In this document: positions 44,362 to 56,512 of the stretch, in pieces | Layout: the number at the start of each line of letters is the position of its first letter | Numbering within the stretch: the first letter of the stretch is position 1 | Source: Adineta ricciae | Taxonomy: Eukaryota > Rotifera > Eurotatoria > Adinetida > Adinetidae | Assembly (NCBI GenBank): GCA_905250025.1 | Contig: CAJNOJ010000043.1 | Location: 310,001 to 374,000, forward strand | Direction: 5' to 3' | DNA length: 64,000 nucleotides | Notes under the pieces: model-generated | What the model was told of the DNA's origin: nothing | Databases searched by the model: none | The model's input: the letters and a program-made list of their open reading frames with translations, nothing else | Program-made: the position numbers and the translations under genes

Positions 44362-47300
44362 ATGGATGAAACTAGTCAAAATTCCCAGCCAGTGATCTCT
44401 TCTTATTCTGTATTAGGTGGAGCATCAATACTCGCTCTCAACTGTACAGATAATCTGTTAATAACAGCTGGACACCAGAGTATGACTTAAACACCAACTA
44501 ATCGTTTCTATATTTGTTGTCTCAATTTAGATTTCCAATTATTTTCTATCAAACAAATTGATCACAGTACACAAGTGAGTATGCTATGTGACTTCCGTGC
44601 GACACAGCAACAACCAGCATTACCACGTCATGCCTTGCAACCGAAAGACGTCAGTTGGAATCGACGTTATGGTAAAGTGAATCTGTTTTTATACTCAACC
44701 ATCATCATAATTACTTTTCTTTGCAGAACATAAGTTCGCGACAACGAATAGTACGATTGGCTGTCTATATATCTGGGATGCAACACGATTAAGTGTTACT
44801 GATCAGTTACCTGTTCATAATGGCATTATTAATCGGATTCAATTTCACCCGACAAGTAGATTACACCGCAAACCGGAACACACAATTGAATGTATTCTTT
44901 ACTTACTTTCATTTAGATCCGGATCTACTGTTAACAGCATCTCAGGATGGATATGGAAAAGTAAAGCGAATGCGAGTCTACTTATGAATAAGATTTTCGA
45001 TTATGTTTTAGTTAATTGATTTACGAATTGATAATACTGAGCGAGTTGCAAAATCCTTTCGACACTCAAGTGCCGAGGCATTTCGTGATATCGATATCAA
45101 TCCATCGGCGACAGACAAATTCGCAGCTGTTATTAGTGATCAGCACTCAGTACCTGTAAGCTAATTGAAAGTTATTTTTTGGCATATCGAATTCATTTTT
45201 AAAGATATGGGATTTTCGGCTGCATCACCAACCAGTCTATTCTGTATCTACACGAGATAGAGTCTCATACATTTTGTGGAACCCTCACGAGCCGTCTTGG
45301 CTAGCTACCGGTGGTATCGGCAGTCACGATCGAACAATACGCGTAAGTCAATATTCGATCAATTCGAACAAATAATCTGTTTTGAATAGATCTGGGATAC
45401 AGATGGCAATGACTCTCGTCAAGAGCCTTTATTTACGGTACATGCATTTCGTCAAATAGTAAAATTTAGCTGGCGTCCAGCATGTCGATACCATATTGCG
45501 TCTGTGACACGTTTCCGTGACCAACGTATCCATGTTTGGGATATCCGACGTCCTTACTTGCCACAAGCATTATTTTGTCACCATCAAAGTATGTAGAAAA
45601 ACTCCATTGTCAATATAGAAATTTCAATTCGTCGATGTTTGATTCCAGGCGATGTGGAAGATTTCCTTTGGCGACCTAATTCCGATAATATGCTTTCGAT
45701 CGATCGGAATGGGTCTTTAGTGCATGCTCACTTTTCAAGCGCAATTAAAAGTGATCGATTACTTTCACTTTTTTCTTTGAATGCTACTTCGAAAGGTTCT
45801 GTACAAATTGTTCAACCAAATATCGATAATGATTACGTACGTGCACTATACAAGGAACAGCATATCTCCGCAGCAAGTACAAGTCTCACCAAATTATACT
45901 CACACGAAACAATGTCGACATTTAATAAATGGAATAAGGCCATTGAAGGCAGAAGTATTCTAGGAATTTATACGAATTTTTCTCAAGATGATTCTGTTGA
46001 ATTGTTTCATCAATTTGCTCGAAGATGGATACTCGGCCAAGGAGAAAAATCCTATAAAGCATTGGGACACATATGTGATACTAATAGTATTGTTGCCGAA
46101 GATCTCAATCGACCAGATTTACGAGCAACATGGCAGGTTATTAAAATGTTATATCCCGAATGTGAAGCGTCGAGAAAACGTCGCGCTAGATCCTCAAAAA
46201 CATCAAGATCCTTAACGAAAGGTTTTCGTTCCAGTGATTCAACAGGTGGTGGTGGTCGACATCATCATCATCATCATCAATTAACAAAGAAATCCATTGG
46301 CATTGACGAACAACTCTCGCTCGACGAATACAAGTTGAATAACAACTTTAACAGTGAGAGAAGAGTCAAATCGAAAGAACAAAGAACGTTGTCTGATTCG
46401 AAACTAAGTAAGAGAACGTTGCTTTCAACTAAACAAGAACGTGATAGTGTAAATCTAAATTTTGGCACCACTTGTAGCGGTGATTGACGATTTAGACACG
46501 TACATCGTTCGAGACATCCTCACCGACGATATTCTGTTCATCTCACCTGAAGATCTGCTTGCCAATGGTAACAGTGTCGATGAATTTCAAGACGAAAGTG
46601 TATATATGTGTAGACATTGTAATCAATAATACTTCTTTTTTCAATAGTGTGATATCGAAACTATGCGTACTGGATTCCCCTTACCGATAACACCAAGCGC
46701 AACACCAACGATCGATGGTGATTATGCGAATTATTCTATAGATCGAATCATGCGAAAGTCTCCTGATATCGTCATGATCGATGACGAGGATTTAAAAAAT
46801 GATGAGGAATACGAAGAGTAAGTGAGAGAATCTCTAAAGAGATTCCATATGATTTTTGTTTAGTATTGACAGTGACATGCTAACATCGACACATTCGCTT
46901 CTGCCTGATAGTTCAGGGACTTTTTTCACCATTGATGAAAGTTATTGTCCTACAGTGCAGAAATATTCATTAAATTTCGATCAGATTATCCGAGATACTC
47001 TCTATTATTATGTCGAAAACGTAAGTTGTCTGCAATGCACGTTCTCTTTCTATTTCATTATCATAGAACGAACTTCAAATGACTGTTCATCTTCTTCTCG
47101 CGTTGTACCCGCAATTGAGTGAACAGAAACGAGTTGAACTATTCAATGGAATGCACCTGCAGTGGATTGTCATGTATATTGGTATGTATTTACAGATTCA
47201 ACGAAAAGAGTTGATTTGTCTATTCTTCACTCAGAGCTATTACAGAAGATGCGGCTCTTTGTAAAAGCAAAACAAATTATCAAACATTGCATTGAAGTCG

Positions 47301-47664
47301 AAGGCATCCCATTGCACTACAATGCTGCTGATTATGAGGATACAATTATTCTTCCAACGCAACCTCCATCACTCCCACGTTTACCTTCATTTGCTTCTCC
47401 TCCTACGCCTCTTCCAAAGAAAAATGCTCAACCTGTGCTAAGAGAATTTGTTTGCTCGATTTGGTAAGTCTTTTTCCAAGATAGGAATCATGCAAATGAT
47501 GGTTATTCTTTTCCAGTCGAATTCCTTGTCATGGTTTATTTTCATTCTGTGGTATTTGTTTTCACGGCGGCCATATTGAACATATCGAAGCATGGTTCAA
47601 AACACATGACGAATGTTCGTTTGGCTGTGGTCACCGGTGTCGAGATCATCGTAGTCAAAATTAG
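44362..47664 (+). CDS. WDR24: GATOR2 complex protein WDR24
   Basis: Many short exons begin MDETSQNSQPV. A WD40 propeller is seen in blades such as TNSTIGCLYIWDATRLS, DLLLTASQDGYGK, VSYILWNPHEPSWLATGG and DQRIHVWDIRRPYLP. A long middle region contains RALYKEQHISAAS, KWNKAIEGRSILGIY and ATWQVIKMLYPE, then a low-complexity part with a Gly4-Arg-His6 run at about 46245-46280. The C-terminal zinc/RING-type region has CSICRIPCHGLFSFCGIC, FHGGHIEHIEAWF and CSFGCGHRC. This is WDR24, a core of GATOR2, which activates TORC1 in response to amino acids at the lysosome. An acceptor (TTTATTTCAG) lies 34 nt before the ATG. Confidence 0.92.
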
Positions 47665-49292
47665 TCGACGCGTATTTTGCAACGTATGATTTCGAAATTA
47701 TCATCTACTATCCAAAAATAAGACTCTATTTTTGAATATCATACAAATTAGTAATCTATTTTTCAGTCTATTTGGATTCTCAGTAATTAATTGTTTTAAT
47801 AAGAGCTGTTAGTAAATATTTAATTTTGTAACATTCAAGAACGTTTTCGTTGTGTTTCGTTTCGTTTCGTTATATAAATATGAATATTCAGTGGATAGGT
47901 TATCTTCTGAATACATTGAGAAAAGCACTAATCTGTATGTTCGGCATGTTCCGACAACGAATGCATTGATGAAAAGGCAACCATGGTTCTATTTACTGTG
48001 CAAATACTAATGCAAGTTACGAAATACTTCGAATAATCACTTCATCTATGATAGATGGCAGTCTTGTTGGAATAAAACAGATTGATATCAGAATCCTTTG
48101 AAGTACCGACAAGGACTTTCATATTCAATACCGATACCATTATGTGGCAATAGTTTCGTCACAGTTTCTTTTTGGTATTCCGTTACTTTTCTATGGTGAT
48201 CACTAGTAAGTTCCATACTCAATCGACAAATTTGGTCATCGATTATGCGAATGTTCCGATACGGAAAAACAGTATGCATAGAAAAAAAGTGCTTCCTTTC
48301 CAGTGATAGATGCAACTCATTAATGATTACTGTTGATCTACACAATAGAAAATGCTCATTTTTATATTTTCACTGTCAGATTGGTGTTTACTACCGATAG
48401 ATTAGTTCGCGTTCTTTACCATATGTTTTCCACAGCTTTCATCAGTAAAATGTTCGCTACAGTAGGTACTCAAAGGCTGAGCAAAGTGCAACGTGCCATA
48501 CATTAGCTGAATATTGAAACTATCAAGAATAACCGACTAATCTTGACAAAATTGCTATTCAAGTTTCCACATAGATTTCATTTTAATTCTAAATTGTGCC
48601 AAGCGAATCAGTGAGTATTCCCCAAAAAACTCTCTTTTAATAGATATTCAGAAAAAAAAATGTTGCCAAGTAAGATGTAACGGTTATGGAGTGATAAAAC
48701 ACTCTCAACAAACATCATTGAAAAATGCTTTTCCCACTATATCAGCACTACTGAAACAGAAGTCTAGTAAAGCACGATATTTGACTCATTATACCTCGTA
48801 TACATGCACAATTAATTTCTGTACTTAATAGATGAAGAGTCTCTAGAAAGTCATCTGAAAAGTCACGTGAATAACAGATGTGAGAAGTTCTTTCATCGCA
48901 GATCTTCGAAACAATTAACCACCAGAATCATTGTTATCCGTACCGTCGAGACGAAACAGGAAGTTACATTGCGTTCAACTGTGTGGAAATCCCTTGACTA
49001 AAATACTGCACTGACCTACTACAAGATCAAGTATTCCACGAGGGAAGCGACAGAAATAGTTAGACAAGATATCAGTGTCAACCATATTCAAAGAGAACAC
49101 GCTTTTCAATGCACTATTATTCTCGAGCACACATAATATTTAATTCAAAAGACAAATCCTTAAAGTCTTAAATAAATGCTACCAAACTGTTTCCTTCTAT
49201 ATTTCACAAAAACAAAATCCGATTTTACTGTATTAGTTTACAACGTCCCCGACTGTCACAGTTCCTATCATTGCTTCCTAGTGACCATTATG
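47665..49292. other. 1.6-kb gene-poor stretch with an ART relic
   Basis: After the WDR24 3' UTR (a GTTTCGTTTCGTTTCGTT run is near 47851-47871) no intact gene is seen. The only protein-like segment is the ART-family relic at 48088-48345. The remainder is AT-rich. Confidence 0.5.
48088..48345 (-). pseudogene. Relic of an ADP-ribosyltransferase (ART-TPR family) gene
   Basis: An 85-codon minus-strand frame contains ERKHFFSMHTVFPYRNI followed by CRLSMELTSDHH. This lines up with the region just after the catalytic Glu in the intact neighbour (EDEILFSMHTIFRTENI ... HVSLSLTTDND). At the catalytic ExE position the relic reads ERK, so the second Glu is lost. No YRGQ or STS segment and no TPR array adjoin it. 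It is best read as a decayed fragment of a duplicated copy on the same strand, about 950 nt beyond the 3' end of the intact gene. Confidence 0.5.
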
Positions 49293-52200
49293 TCATTTGG
49301 TACCGAAGTATCCATTCAACTCGCATTTTTTCGCTTCATCTCCGGTGATTCGACAAGATTCTAGAATATTTCCATGTTTACCATGTTTCCTAGAAACCGT
49401 ACCGAATCTTTCAAAATATTCAAAAAATCTCAAGGCCTCACAATAATCTAACTGTTCCCACGTACTTATCGCTCTACGCCGGTAATGGAACGCTTTTTCA
49501 AAAGCCGCCATGCACTCATGCACCAAACCCATTCGAATATAAGTTACAACCAAACTAACATAATTGACAGGAAGTGCTTGAATATTTATTGCTAGCGCTT
49601 TTTCATACGATTTAAGTGCACTTTGGTAACTGCCCATTTTCTGATGCGTCAGACCAATATTTGTGTATGATGCAGCTAAACTAGGATGATTTGGAGAAAG
49701 TGATTTCGTCATCACTGCTAGTGCTTTTTCGTGGTAATGAAGTGCTCTTTCGTAGTTGCCCATTTCATGATGCACCTGTCCAAGATTGGCGTATGATGTA
49801 GCTAAACTAGGATGATTGGGTCGAAGCGATTCCGTCTGTATTGCTAGTGCTTTTTCATAATATTCAAGTGCAGTAGAGTAGTTGCCCATTTCATGATGCA
49901 CCACACCAATATTGGCGTATGATGTAGCTAAACCAGGATGATTGGGAGGAAGTGATTCCGTCTTGATTGAAAGCGCTTTCTCATGGTATTCAAGGGCAGT
50001 GGAATAGTGGCCCATTTCACAATGCACCACACCAATATTTGTGTATGATGCAGCCAAACCAGGATGACTCGGAGGAAGTGATTCCCTGTCGATTGAAAGC
50101 GCTTTTTCATGGTATTCAAGTGCTCTTTCGTAATTGCCCATTTCATAATGCACCAGACCAATGCTTGTGTATGATGCAGCTAAACTAGGATGATTGGGTG
50201 GAAGTGATTCCGTGTCGATTGAAAGCGCTTTTTCATGGTATTCAAGTGCTTTTTCGTAGTTGCCCACTTCACAATGCACCACACCAATATTTTTGTATGA
50301 TGCAGCTAAACTAGGATGATTGGGTGGAAGTGATTCCCTGTCGATTGAAAGCGCTTTTTCATGGTATTCAAGTGCAGTGGAATAGTTGCTCATTTCATCA
50401 TAAACCAGACCAATGTTTGTGTATGATACAGCTAAACTAGGATGATTGGGTGGAAGTGATTCCATCTGGATTGAAAGCGCTTTTTCATGGTATTCAAGTG
50501 CAGTGGAGTAGTCGCCCATTTCACGATGCACCACAGCAATATTTTTGTATGATGCAGCCAAACTAGGATGATTGGGTGGAAGTGATTCCGTTTGGATTGA
50601 AACTGCCTTTTCATGGTATTCAAGTGCAGTGGAGTAGTCGCCCATTTCACGATGCACCACACCAATATTTGTGTATGATACAGCTAAACTAGGATGATTG
50701 GGTGGAAGTGATTCCGTTTGGATTGAAACTGCCTTTTCATGATATTCAAGTGCAGTGGAGTACTTGCCCAATTCACGATGCACCACACCAATATTTGTGT
50801 ATGATACAGCTAAACTAGGATGACTCGGAGGAAGTGATTCCCTGTCGATTGAAAGCGCTTTTTCATGATATTCAAGTGCTCTTTCGTAGTTGCCCATTTC
50901 ACAATGCACCAGACCAATGCTTGTGTATGATGCAGCTAAACTAGGATGATTGGGTGGAAGTGATTCCGTATCGATTGAAAGCGCTTTTTCATGGTATTCA
51001 AGTGCAGTGGAATAGTTGCCCATTTCACAATGCACCAGACCAATATTTGTGTTTGATGCAGCTAAACTAGGATGATTGGGTGGAAGTGATTCCCTGTCGA
51101 TTGAAAGCGCTTTTTCATGATATTCAAGTGCTCTTTCGTAGTTGCCCATTTCACAATGCACGAGACCAATATCTGTGTATGATGCGGCCAAACCGGGATG
51201 AATCCGAGGAAGTGATTCCATCTTGATTGAAAGCGCTTTTTCATGGTATTCAAGTGCAGTGGAGTACTTGCCCATTTCACGATGCAGCACACCAATATTT
51301 GCGTATGATACAGCTAAACGAGGATGATTGGGAGGAAGTGATTCCGTGTCGATTGAGAAGGCTTTTTCATGGTATTCAAGTGCAGTGGAGTACTTGCCCA
51401 TTGCACGATGCAGCACACCAATGTTTGAGTATGGCGCAGCTAAACTAGGATGATTGGGTGGAAGCGATTCCGTGTCGATTGAGAGCGCTTTTTCATGATA
51501 CTCAAGTGCAGTGGAGTAGCTGCCTTTATGTGTTTTTATGATACCAAGCTGGAGCATAATGCTGGCGGTTTGGTTAGGATGACTCGCATCTCCAAGTAAA
51601 GACTGGGTAATGTCTTCTGCGCGATCCTGTTGGTCAATAGCTATGAGCACGTCAGCTAATTGGTATCTGCTATGCGTGTAAGAATAGTGGGATTGTCTGA
51701 TATGCTGTGTAAGTTTATATAAGTCGGGATCATTATCAGTCGTAAGTGACAAGGAAACATGTAATACACGATTAGTCTTAGGGGCAGGCTGTATGTTTTC
51801 TGTTCGGAATATAGTGTGCATCGAAAAAAGGATTTCATCCTCATTTGGAAAATGGCTGAAGGCTCGTATAGAAGCAAATGGTGTTGTTGCCTGAGTTGGA
51901 TCTATTTTCATAATGAAGACAACGCCTACATGACCGTGATTCTCTGCATTGCTCTCAGCTCGGATATGCGCGTGTTCGTACTGTTGGGTAGTCGATAGAA
52001 AGCTGTGGAACCCGATTAACCCATGCTTGACTTTGACGAAATGGTCGAGATCAGTCTGAGACAATCCTTGACCGCGATAAACTGTAAACGTCCCATGGGA
52101 TGAGTTGTCAAGATACTGTTGTTTATGCAGCAGTTCGATACTTCGATGAAGATCTGAAATGAAGAATCCCATTCGTGTGATGATATTTCCATCCATAACT

Positions 52201-52931
52201 CGCAAGGCACGATTGAGCATAGGATAAACAAAATTTTCGCAAGTGTACCACCATATCGGTGATTTTAAAGAATAATCACGTTCAAATTCTTGGACATCGT
52301 TTACCTTCCGTGGGTTATCTGCAAACATATCACAGCAATATTTGCAATATTCCTTCAGGTCTTGTTCGCCGAAGTCGATACCCAATAATATTTCCTTCAT
52401 TATTTGTGTGTACATAAAACTCGGTTCTAGTTTATTCAGTTTTTTATCCGGCTCACCGAAACTGATCGGTATGTTGTTCTGTTCACTTTGTCTATTTGTT
52501 TGTGTGGTTGTTTCAGTGAGAAGTGTCATATCCGTGAAAATACCTTTCACCTTCGACCATTGTTGAATCCATTTGTCATCAGTTGTCGGCGAAGCACCAA
52601 CGACGAAAATGTGATGAATTTGAGAAAGTTCATGTACACAAGGTAATATGAGTTTTGCAAGAGATTCGTCAATAATCAGACAGACTTGATTATCTGTGAT
52701 GGTTGTGATAAAATCGACACATTCATCAGCATCATCGAAAGTATTGGCATTGTCAACGATACGATCAAGTTGTGTAGTTGTTGGTTGGGAATCTGCTTGA
52801 TCAGACTTCAACCAAATGAAAATAGTCTGCTGAGCACATCGAAGATTTTCACGTCTTCTTGCGATATCATCGTCGTCATCGTTCACATGGCGCGGTTGTC
52901 TGAGATTTTCTGTCTCAGTGGATCTGTTCAT
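49293..52931 (-). CDS. ADP-ribosyltransferase fused to a long kinesin-light-chain-type TPR array
   Basis: One uninterrupted frame of 1,212 residues. Residues about 35-140 form an alpha/beta domain (CLIIDESLAKLILPCVHEL; HHIFVVGAS; KVKGIFTDM). Residues about 215-400 are an R-S-E class ADP-ribosyltransferase: VYRGQGLS (Arg286), GFHSFLSTT (Ser313) and NEDEILF (Glu364/Glu366). From about residue 470 there are 16 consecutive 42-residue TPR units (consensus YSTALEYHEKALSI), then a degenerate unit and a short tail. ARTs of this class use NAD to modify arginine; the TPR array likely binds protein partners. The catalytic triad looks intact, so activity is plausible. The gene is intronless among intron-rich neighbours. 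This architecture is expanded in bdelloid rotifers. Its biological role is unknown. Confidence 0.9.
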   Translation of the reverse strand: MNRSTETENLRQPRHVNDDDDDIARRRENLRCAQQTIFIWLKSDQADSQPTTTQLDRIVDNANTFDDADECVDFITTITDNQVCLIIDESLAKLILPCVHELSQIHHIFVVGASPTTDDKWIQQWSKVKGIFTDMTLLTETTTQTNRQSEQNNIPISFGEPDKKLNKLEPSFMYTQIMKEILLGIDFGEQDLKEYCKYCCDMFADNPRKVNDVQEFERDYSLKSPIWWYTCENFVYPMLNRALRVMDGNIITRMGFFISDLHRSIELLHKQQYLDNSSHGTFTVYRGQGLSQTDLDHFVKVKHGLIGFHSFLSTTQQYEHAHIRAESNAENHGHVGVVFIMKIDPTQATTPFASIRAFSHFPNEDEILFSMHTIFRTENIQPAPKTNRVLHVSLSLTTDNDPDLYKLTQHIRQSHYSYTHSRYQLADVLIAIDQQDRAEDITQSLLGDASHPNQTASIMLQLGIIKTHKGSYSTALEYHEKALSIDTESLPPNHPSLAAPYSNIGVLHRAMGKYSTALEYHEKAFSIDTESLPPNHPRLAVSYANIGVLHREMGKYSTALEYHEKALSIKMESLPRIHPGLAASYTDIGLVHCEMGNYERALEYHEKALSIDRESLPPNHPSLAASNTNIGLVHCEMGNYSTALEYHEKALSIDTESLPPNHPSLAASYTSIGLVHCEMGNYERALEYHEKALSIDRESLPPSHPSLAVSYTNIGVVHRELGKYSTALEYHEKAVSIQTESLPPNHPSLAVSYTNIGVVHREMGDYSTALEYHEKAVSIQTESLPPNHPSLAASYKNIAVVHREMGDYSTALEYHEKALSIQMESLPPNHPSLAVSYTNIGLVYDEMSNYSTALEYHEKALSIDRESLPPNHPSLAASYKNIGVVHCEVGNYEKALEYHEKALSIDTESLPPNHPSLAASYTSIGLVHYEMGNYERALEYHEKALSIDRESLPPSHPGLAASYTNIGVVHCEMGHYSTALEYHEKALSIKTESLPPNHPGLATSYANIGVVHHEMGNYSTALEYYEKALAIQTESLRPNHPSLATSYANLGQVHHEMGNYERALHYHEKALAVMTKSLSPNHPSLAASYTNIGLTHQKMGSYQSALKSYEKALAINIQALPVNYVSLVVTYIRMGLVHECMAAFEKAFHYRRRAISTWEQLDYCEALRFFEYFERFGTVSRKHGKHGNILESCRITGDEAKKCELNGYFGTK
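49509..51524 (-). repeat. 16 tandem 126-bp units encoding TPRs
   Basis: The units are in register at 126 bp and strongly alike at DNA level, for example the recurring TTCATGGTATTCAAGTGC. Units 5-6 and 11-12 share the same pattern of variants (DTES...TSIGLVH then DRESLPPSHP), so a block of about six units (756 bp) seems to have been duplicated. Confidence 0.9.
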
Positions 52932-55082
52932 GACCGTATATGTAACTATGTGAAAACGGGATTGTTTAGCAGTAATGATTGTAATGAAACAGTCAGAGCA
53001 TTAGAATTTATACAATCAATATTTCCTTCTTGGTTTTTTCCTAGTTTGCTCTTGTACTTTCGTCATAGGTAATTAGCGTGACCAATAAAACATCATCAAA
53101 ACAAGCTCGCAAAAGAAAACGTTATGTATCTTTCACGGTTCGCTACATTACTCCGTAGGAACAGGTTATATTCTTCCTCACGTATCATACGAAATTGAAA
53201 AGACGACTGTTTGTTGATATACTGAACTATCTATCGTATTTGATTTACTTTATGAAAGTAGTGGAGGTTACAACTGCATGATTTTAGGAAAAGATAGTGA
53301 CCATTTATTAAACAGGTAGATGATGAACAACATCATTCATGAAGTGATTGTCTGACAGTCGCAGATAAATATTTTACTTTCTTAACATCGATAAGCAATC
53401 CAAATTCAAAATAAAATACAACAAAACAGTGAGATATGTATTCTATGATTTTGTGGTGCTGATTTTAAAAAGATAGTATTTCTATACGACGTAACTATGT
53501 TTCGATAGTTAACCTAGTTTGTTCGTTATAAGATATTGAGAAGAAAATCATCTTAAAAAATCTCACACAATAACGACTCAATATACGACTGGGTGTATCA
53601 GTTGCTTAATAGTGTCTATTAAGATGCATTTACTTCCTGATGTTTCGACGCACATAATATGAGAACATTCAAGAAAAAAAAATCATGTATTCTGTTAGTA
53701 TACGATACGGTGTAATAGCTAAGCGAGTCCAAAACAAACGAATATGTATTCTCAAGATGAGTATTTCGAATGAATTTAATACGTCTATCGCTCTACATGA
53801 GTACATAAATAAGATCAACGACACATCGTGATCTCAAAGTATCATTTCGACACGTGCGATTGTGGCATAGAAGATGAGAAAACATCCAAACGAGCAAGTT
53901 GACCAATATGTTTTCTATACCTCTATAAGTTAGAAGAATCTATTTGAGCAATTTTAATCCGTGATGAAGGATGATTGAAAACAACGTCAACATAAAGCAC
54001 GACTTACCTCTTCTTGATTTCTGCCAAAAAACTATATCGAATAAATTGGGATCGAATAGAAATTGATAGTTTTCGAAAAGCAAGTATTTATCTCTTAATT
54101 TCACACATGATATCAAATAAATGCAAACAGATATCGTTACGTTCTATTTCATTAGTTATTGACACGAACGACATACACATAGTCGGTTGTAATCAATCTA
54201 TTTGCTTGTGTGGATAAAATCCTACGGAAAATAAGTACTCTACATGTCTGAGTACATAGAAAACATCGTGATATAGTTCATTGAATTGTAGCACAGTCCA
54301 TGTTATTTAAATATCGCTCACAGTGTGAGGCACTGACTAAAAATTTTATCCAAATCAATCTTAACTAATGTCTTTTTATATAAAGGAGAATTTTTTGCTA
54401 TAATTGAGTCGATTACAAAAGGAGAAACAGAACAATTGTATTTAGCGAATCCTGCCCATAATATTTAATTAAATACACCATAGAGAATTTATATTTTAAT
54501 GTGCAACTATGTACATCATAGTTCTGAATCAAATTTTCGGAAAAATCTTAATATTTTCCATCGATGCTCTTCTATCTTCCTACATCTGGCAAAAGACAAA
54601 CCCATTCGCTACAGTAATGTTGGAAATTACATCGCTTTTTTATTTCGAATGAGTCATACATTGTCATATTATATATACTTCTATGCTTTATATAAAATAC
54701 CTTCATTTCTTTTTCTCCTCTTATTCCCTCTAAAGGTTTTACTATTAGTCGTCAGCTGTTCGTATAAAAATACTAGAAATACTTTCATCGGTAAGGCAAC
54801 TAGCCAATCTCGCTTGCACATTCATCCTTTTCGAAAAGAATTCGTTTGACACATTAATGCACTTTGAAAAGTCTCGCACCAATCATATACATAACATGAT
54901 CGTTCGTCCACCAGCTGTCGCTAGTACTTCCGCTTTGTACTGTATGTTATGTATGCTCTATAATTCGGACGTATGTATAGAAGTCTCGGGATGAAATTTT
55001 CCACGAAAAACCGATGTCAATCGTAAAATTTCATCTTTTATAGATGATTGTTGTTTATTTGATAGATTAGTTTTAACCATGG
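52932..55082. other. 2.1-kb AT-rich gene-free stretch
   Basis: No gene was recognised between the ART-TPR start and the CBP/p300 start. Plus-strand frames at 54014-54217 and 54499-54849 have no motif. Two loosely similar segments (near 53793 and 54238, both with a CTCTACATG...ACATCGTGAT pattern) may be old repeats. Confidence 0.5.
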
Positions 55083-56481
55083 ATGATGGCTGATTTATTT
55101 GCTTCCCAACCACCGCCTCCGAAAAGATTTCGTTCGGGCACGAATACGAACGATGCTGGTACATAAAACATTCCCTGGAATTTGCTTTCCTCTATCCAAC
55201 TGAATACTTCTTTCTATTTTAGCAGACTATGAGTTTAAAATGATGACACAATTCGACGGATCTGAGCCAGCGAACACTTCAGATCTATTTGATAATCTTA
55301 ATGATTTTACCGATCCATTGGACAATTCACAACAAACGCCCATCACTCAACAGCAAAATCCGTATCAACAACAAGTACAACAACCGCAACAACGAGTTAA
55401 TTACATAGCCCAACCTCGGCAACAATTATCTTCGTATCAAACACCGAACTTACAACGTATACCAACGATACCGACATCCGCAATCGTTCGATCGCCTAAC
55501 GTTATATCCAATGGAATTCAACAACAACCGACTATTTATACTTCTCAGCAGATTATGAACACATCTCGAGCGGCATATCCACGTATACCTGTACCGTCAC
55601 AGCAACAGCAGCCACAACAAACTATGGCATCTGCACTTGTCAGACAGCAGTACAATCAGTCGAGTATGGTTCCTATGAATCAAAACGTAACACAAATGAA
55701 TATTGTTAAAGCAAGTGATCCAAATAATAATAGTGTATATGTACCGAATCCACAGCAACAACAATCATCAACGCTGGTTGGCTTACAATCACCACATACA
55801 GTGACACAAGGAAATAAACCGATTTCAACAGGTTTACCTTCATTGACATCTCAACAATTAATTCATATACAACAGCAGCAACAGCAACAACAACAACAAA
55901 ATTCTCTACAATCCTTCAATATTCGAGTATAGATTTTTTTACTATCTAATCTAGTTGATCTCATTCCTTTCGTTTCTCTTTTCCAGTCAAATATGATGGA
56001 TCAGACATCAACAAATCCTTCGAATTATATCATCAGTACTCAACCTCAACAGACTCTCCCCAACGGTCCGTCATCGAATCCGTTGAACGTTCCACCTCCG
56101 ACAAATAATTCTCAACAGCATACAGAAGCACAACGAAAACAATTCATCCAAAAGCAACTAGTTCTTCTGCTTCATGCACATAAATGTCAACAACGTGAAA
56201 AACAAACAATCAACGGTGAACCACCACGTCCAAGTACATGCACATTGCCACATTGTAGTACGATGAAAAGCGTTCTTCAACATATGACGAAATGTAATGA
56301 TCATAAAACATGTACAGTTGCACATTGTGTTACATCCCGTCAAATTATTTTACATTGGAAACAATGTAACAATCCTCAATGTCCTATCTGTCAACCACTG
56401 AAAACACCTTCAACATTAGCGAAACTGAATCAAGCAACAAATAATTCGAATGCAAATCTACCATCGTCAGTGCAGTCACTA

Positions 56482-56512
<31 letters not shown>

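Noticed and set aside
49928-51448. Several 70-77-codon frames on both strands inside the ART-TPR gene
   Set aside because: They are periodic shadows of the 126-bp repeat in alternative frames.
53793-54279. Two loosely similar CTCTACATG...ACATCGTGAT segments
   Set aside because: The match is short and gapped; not enough to call a repeat family.
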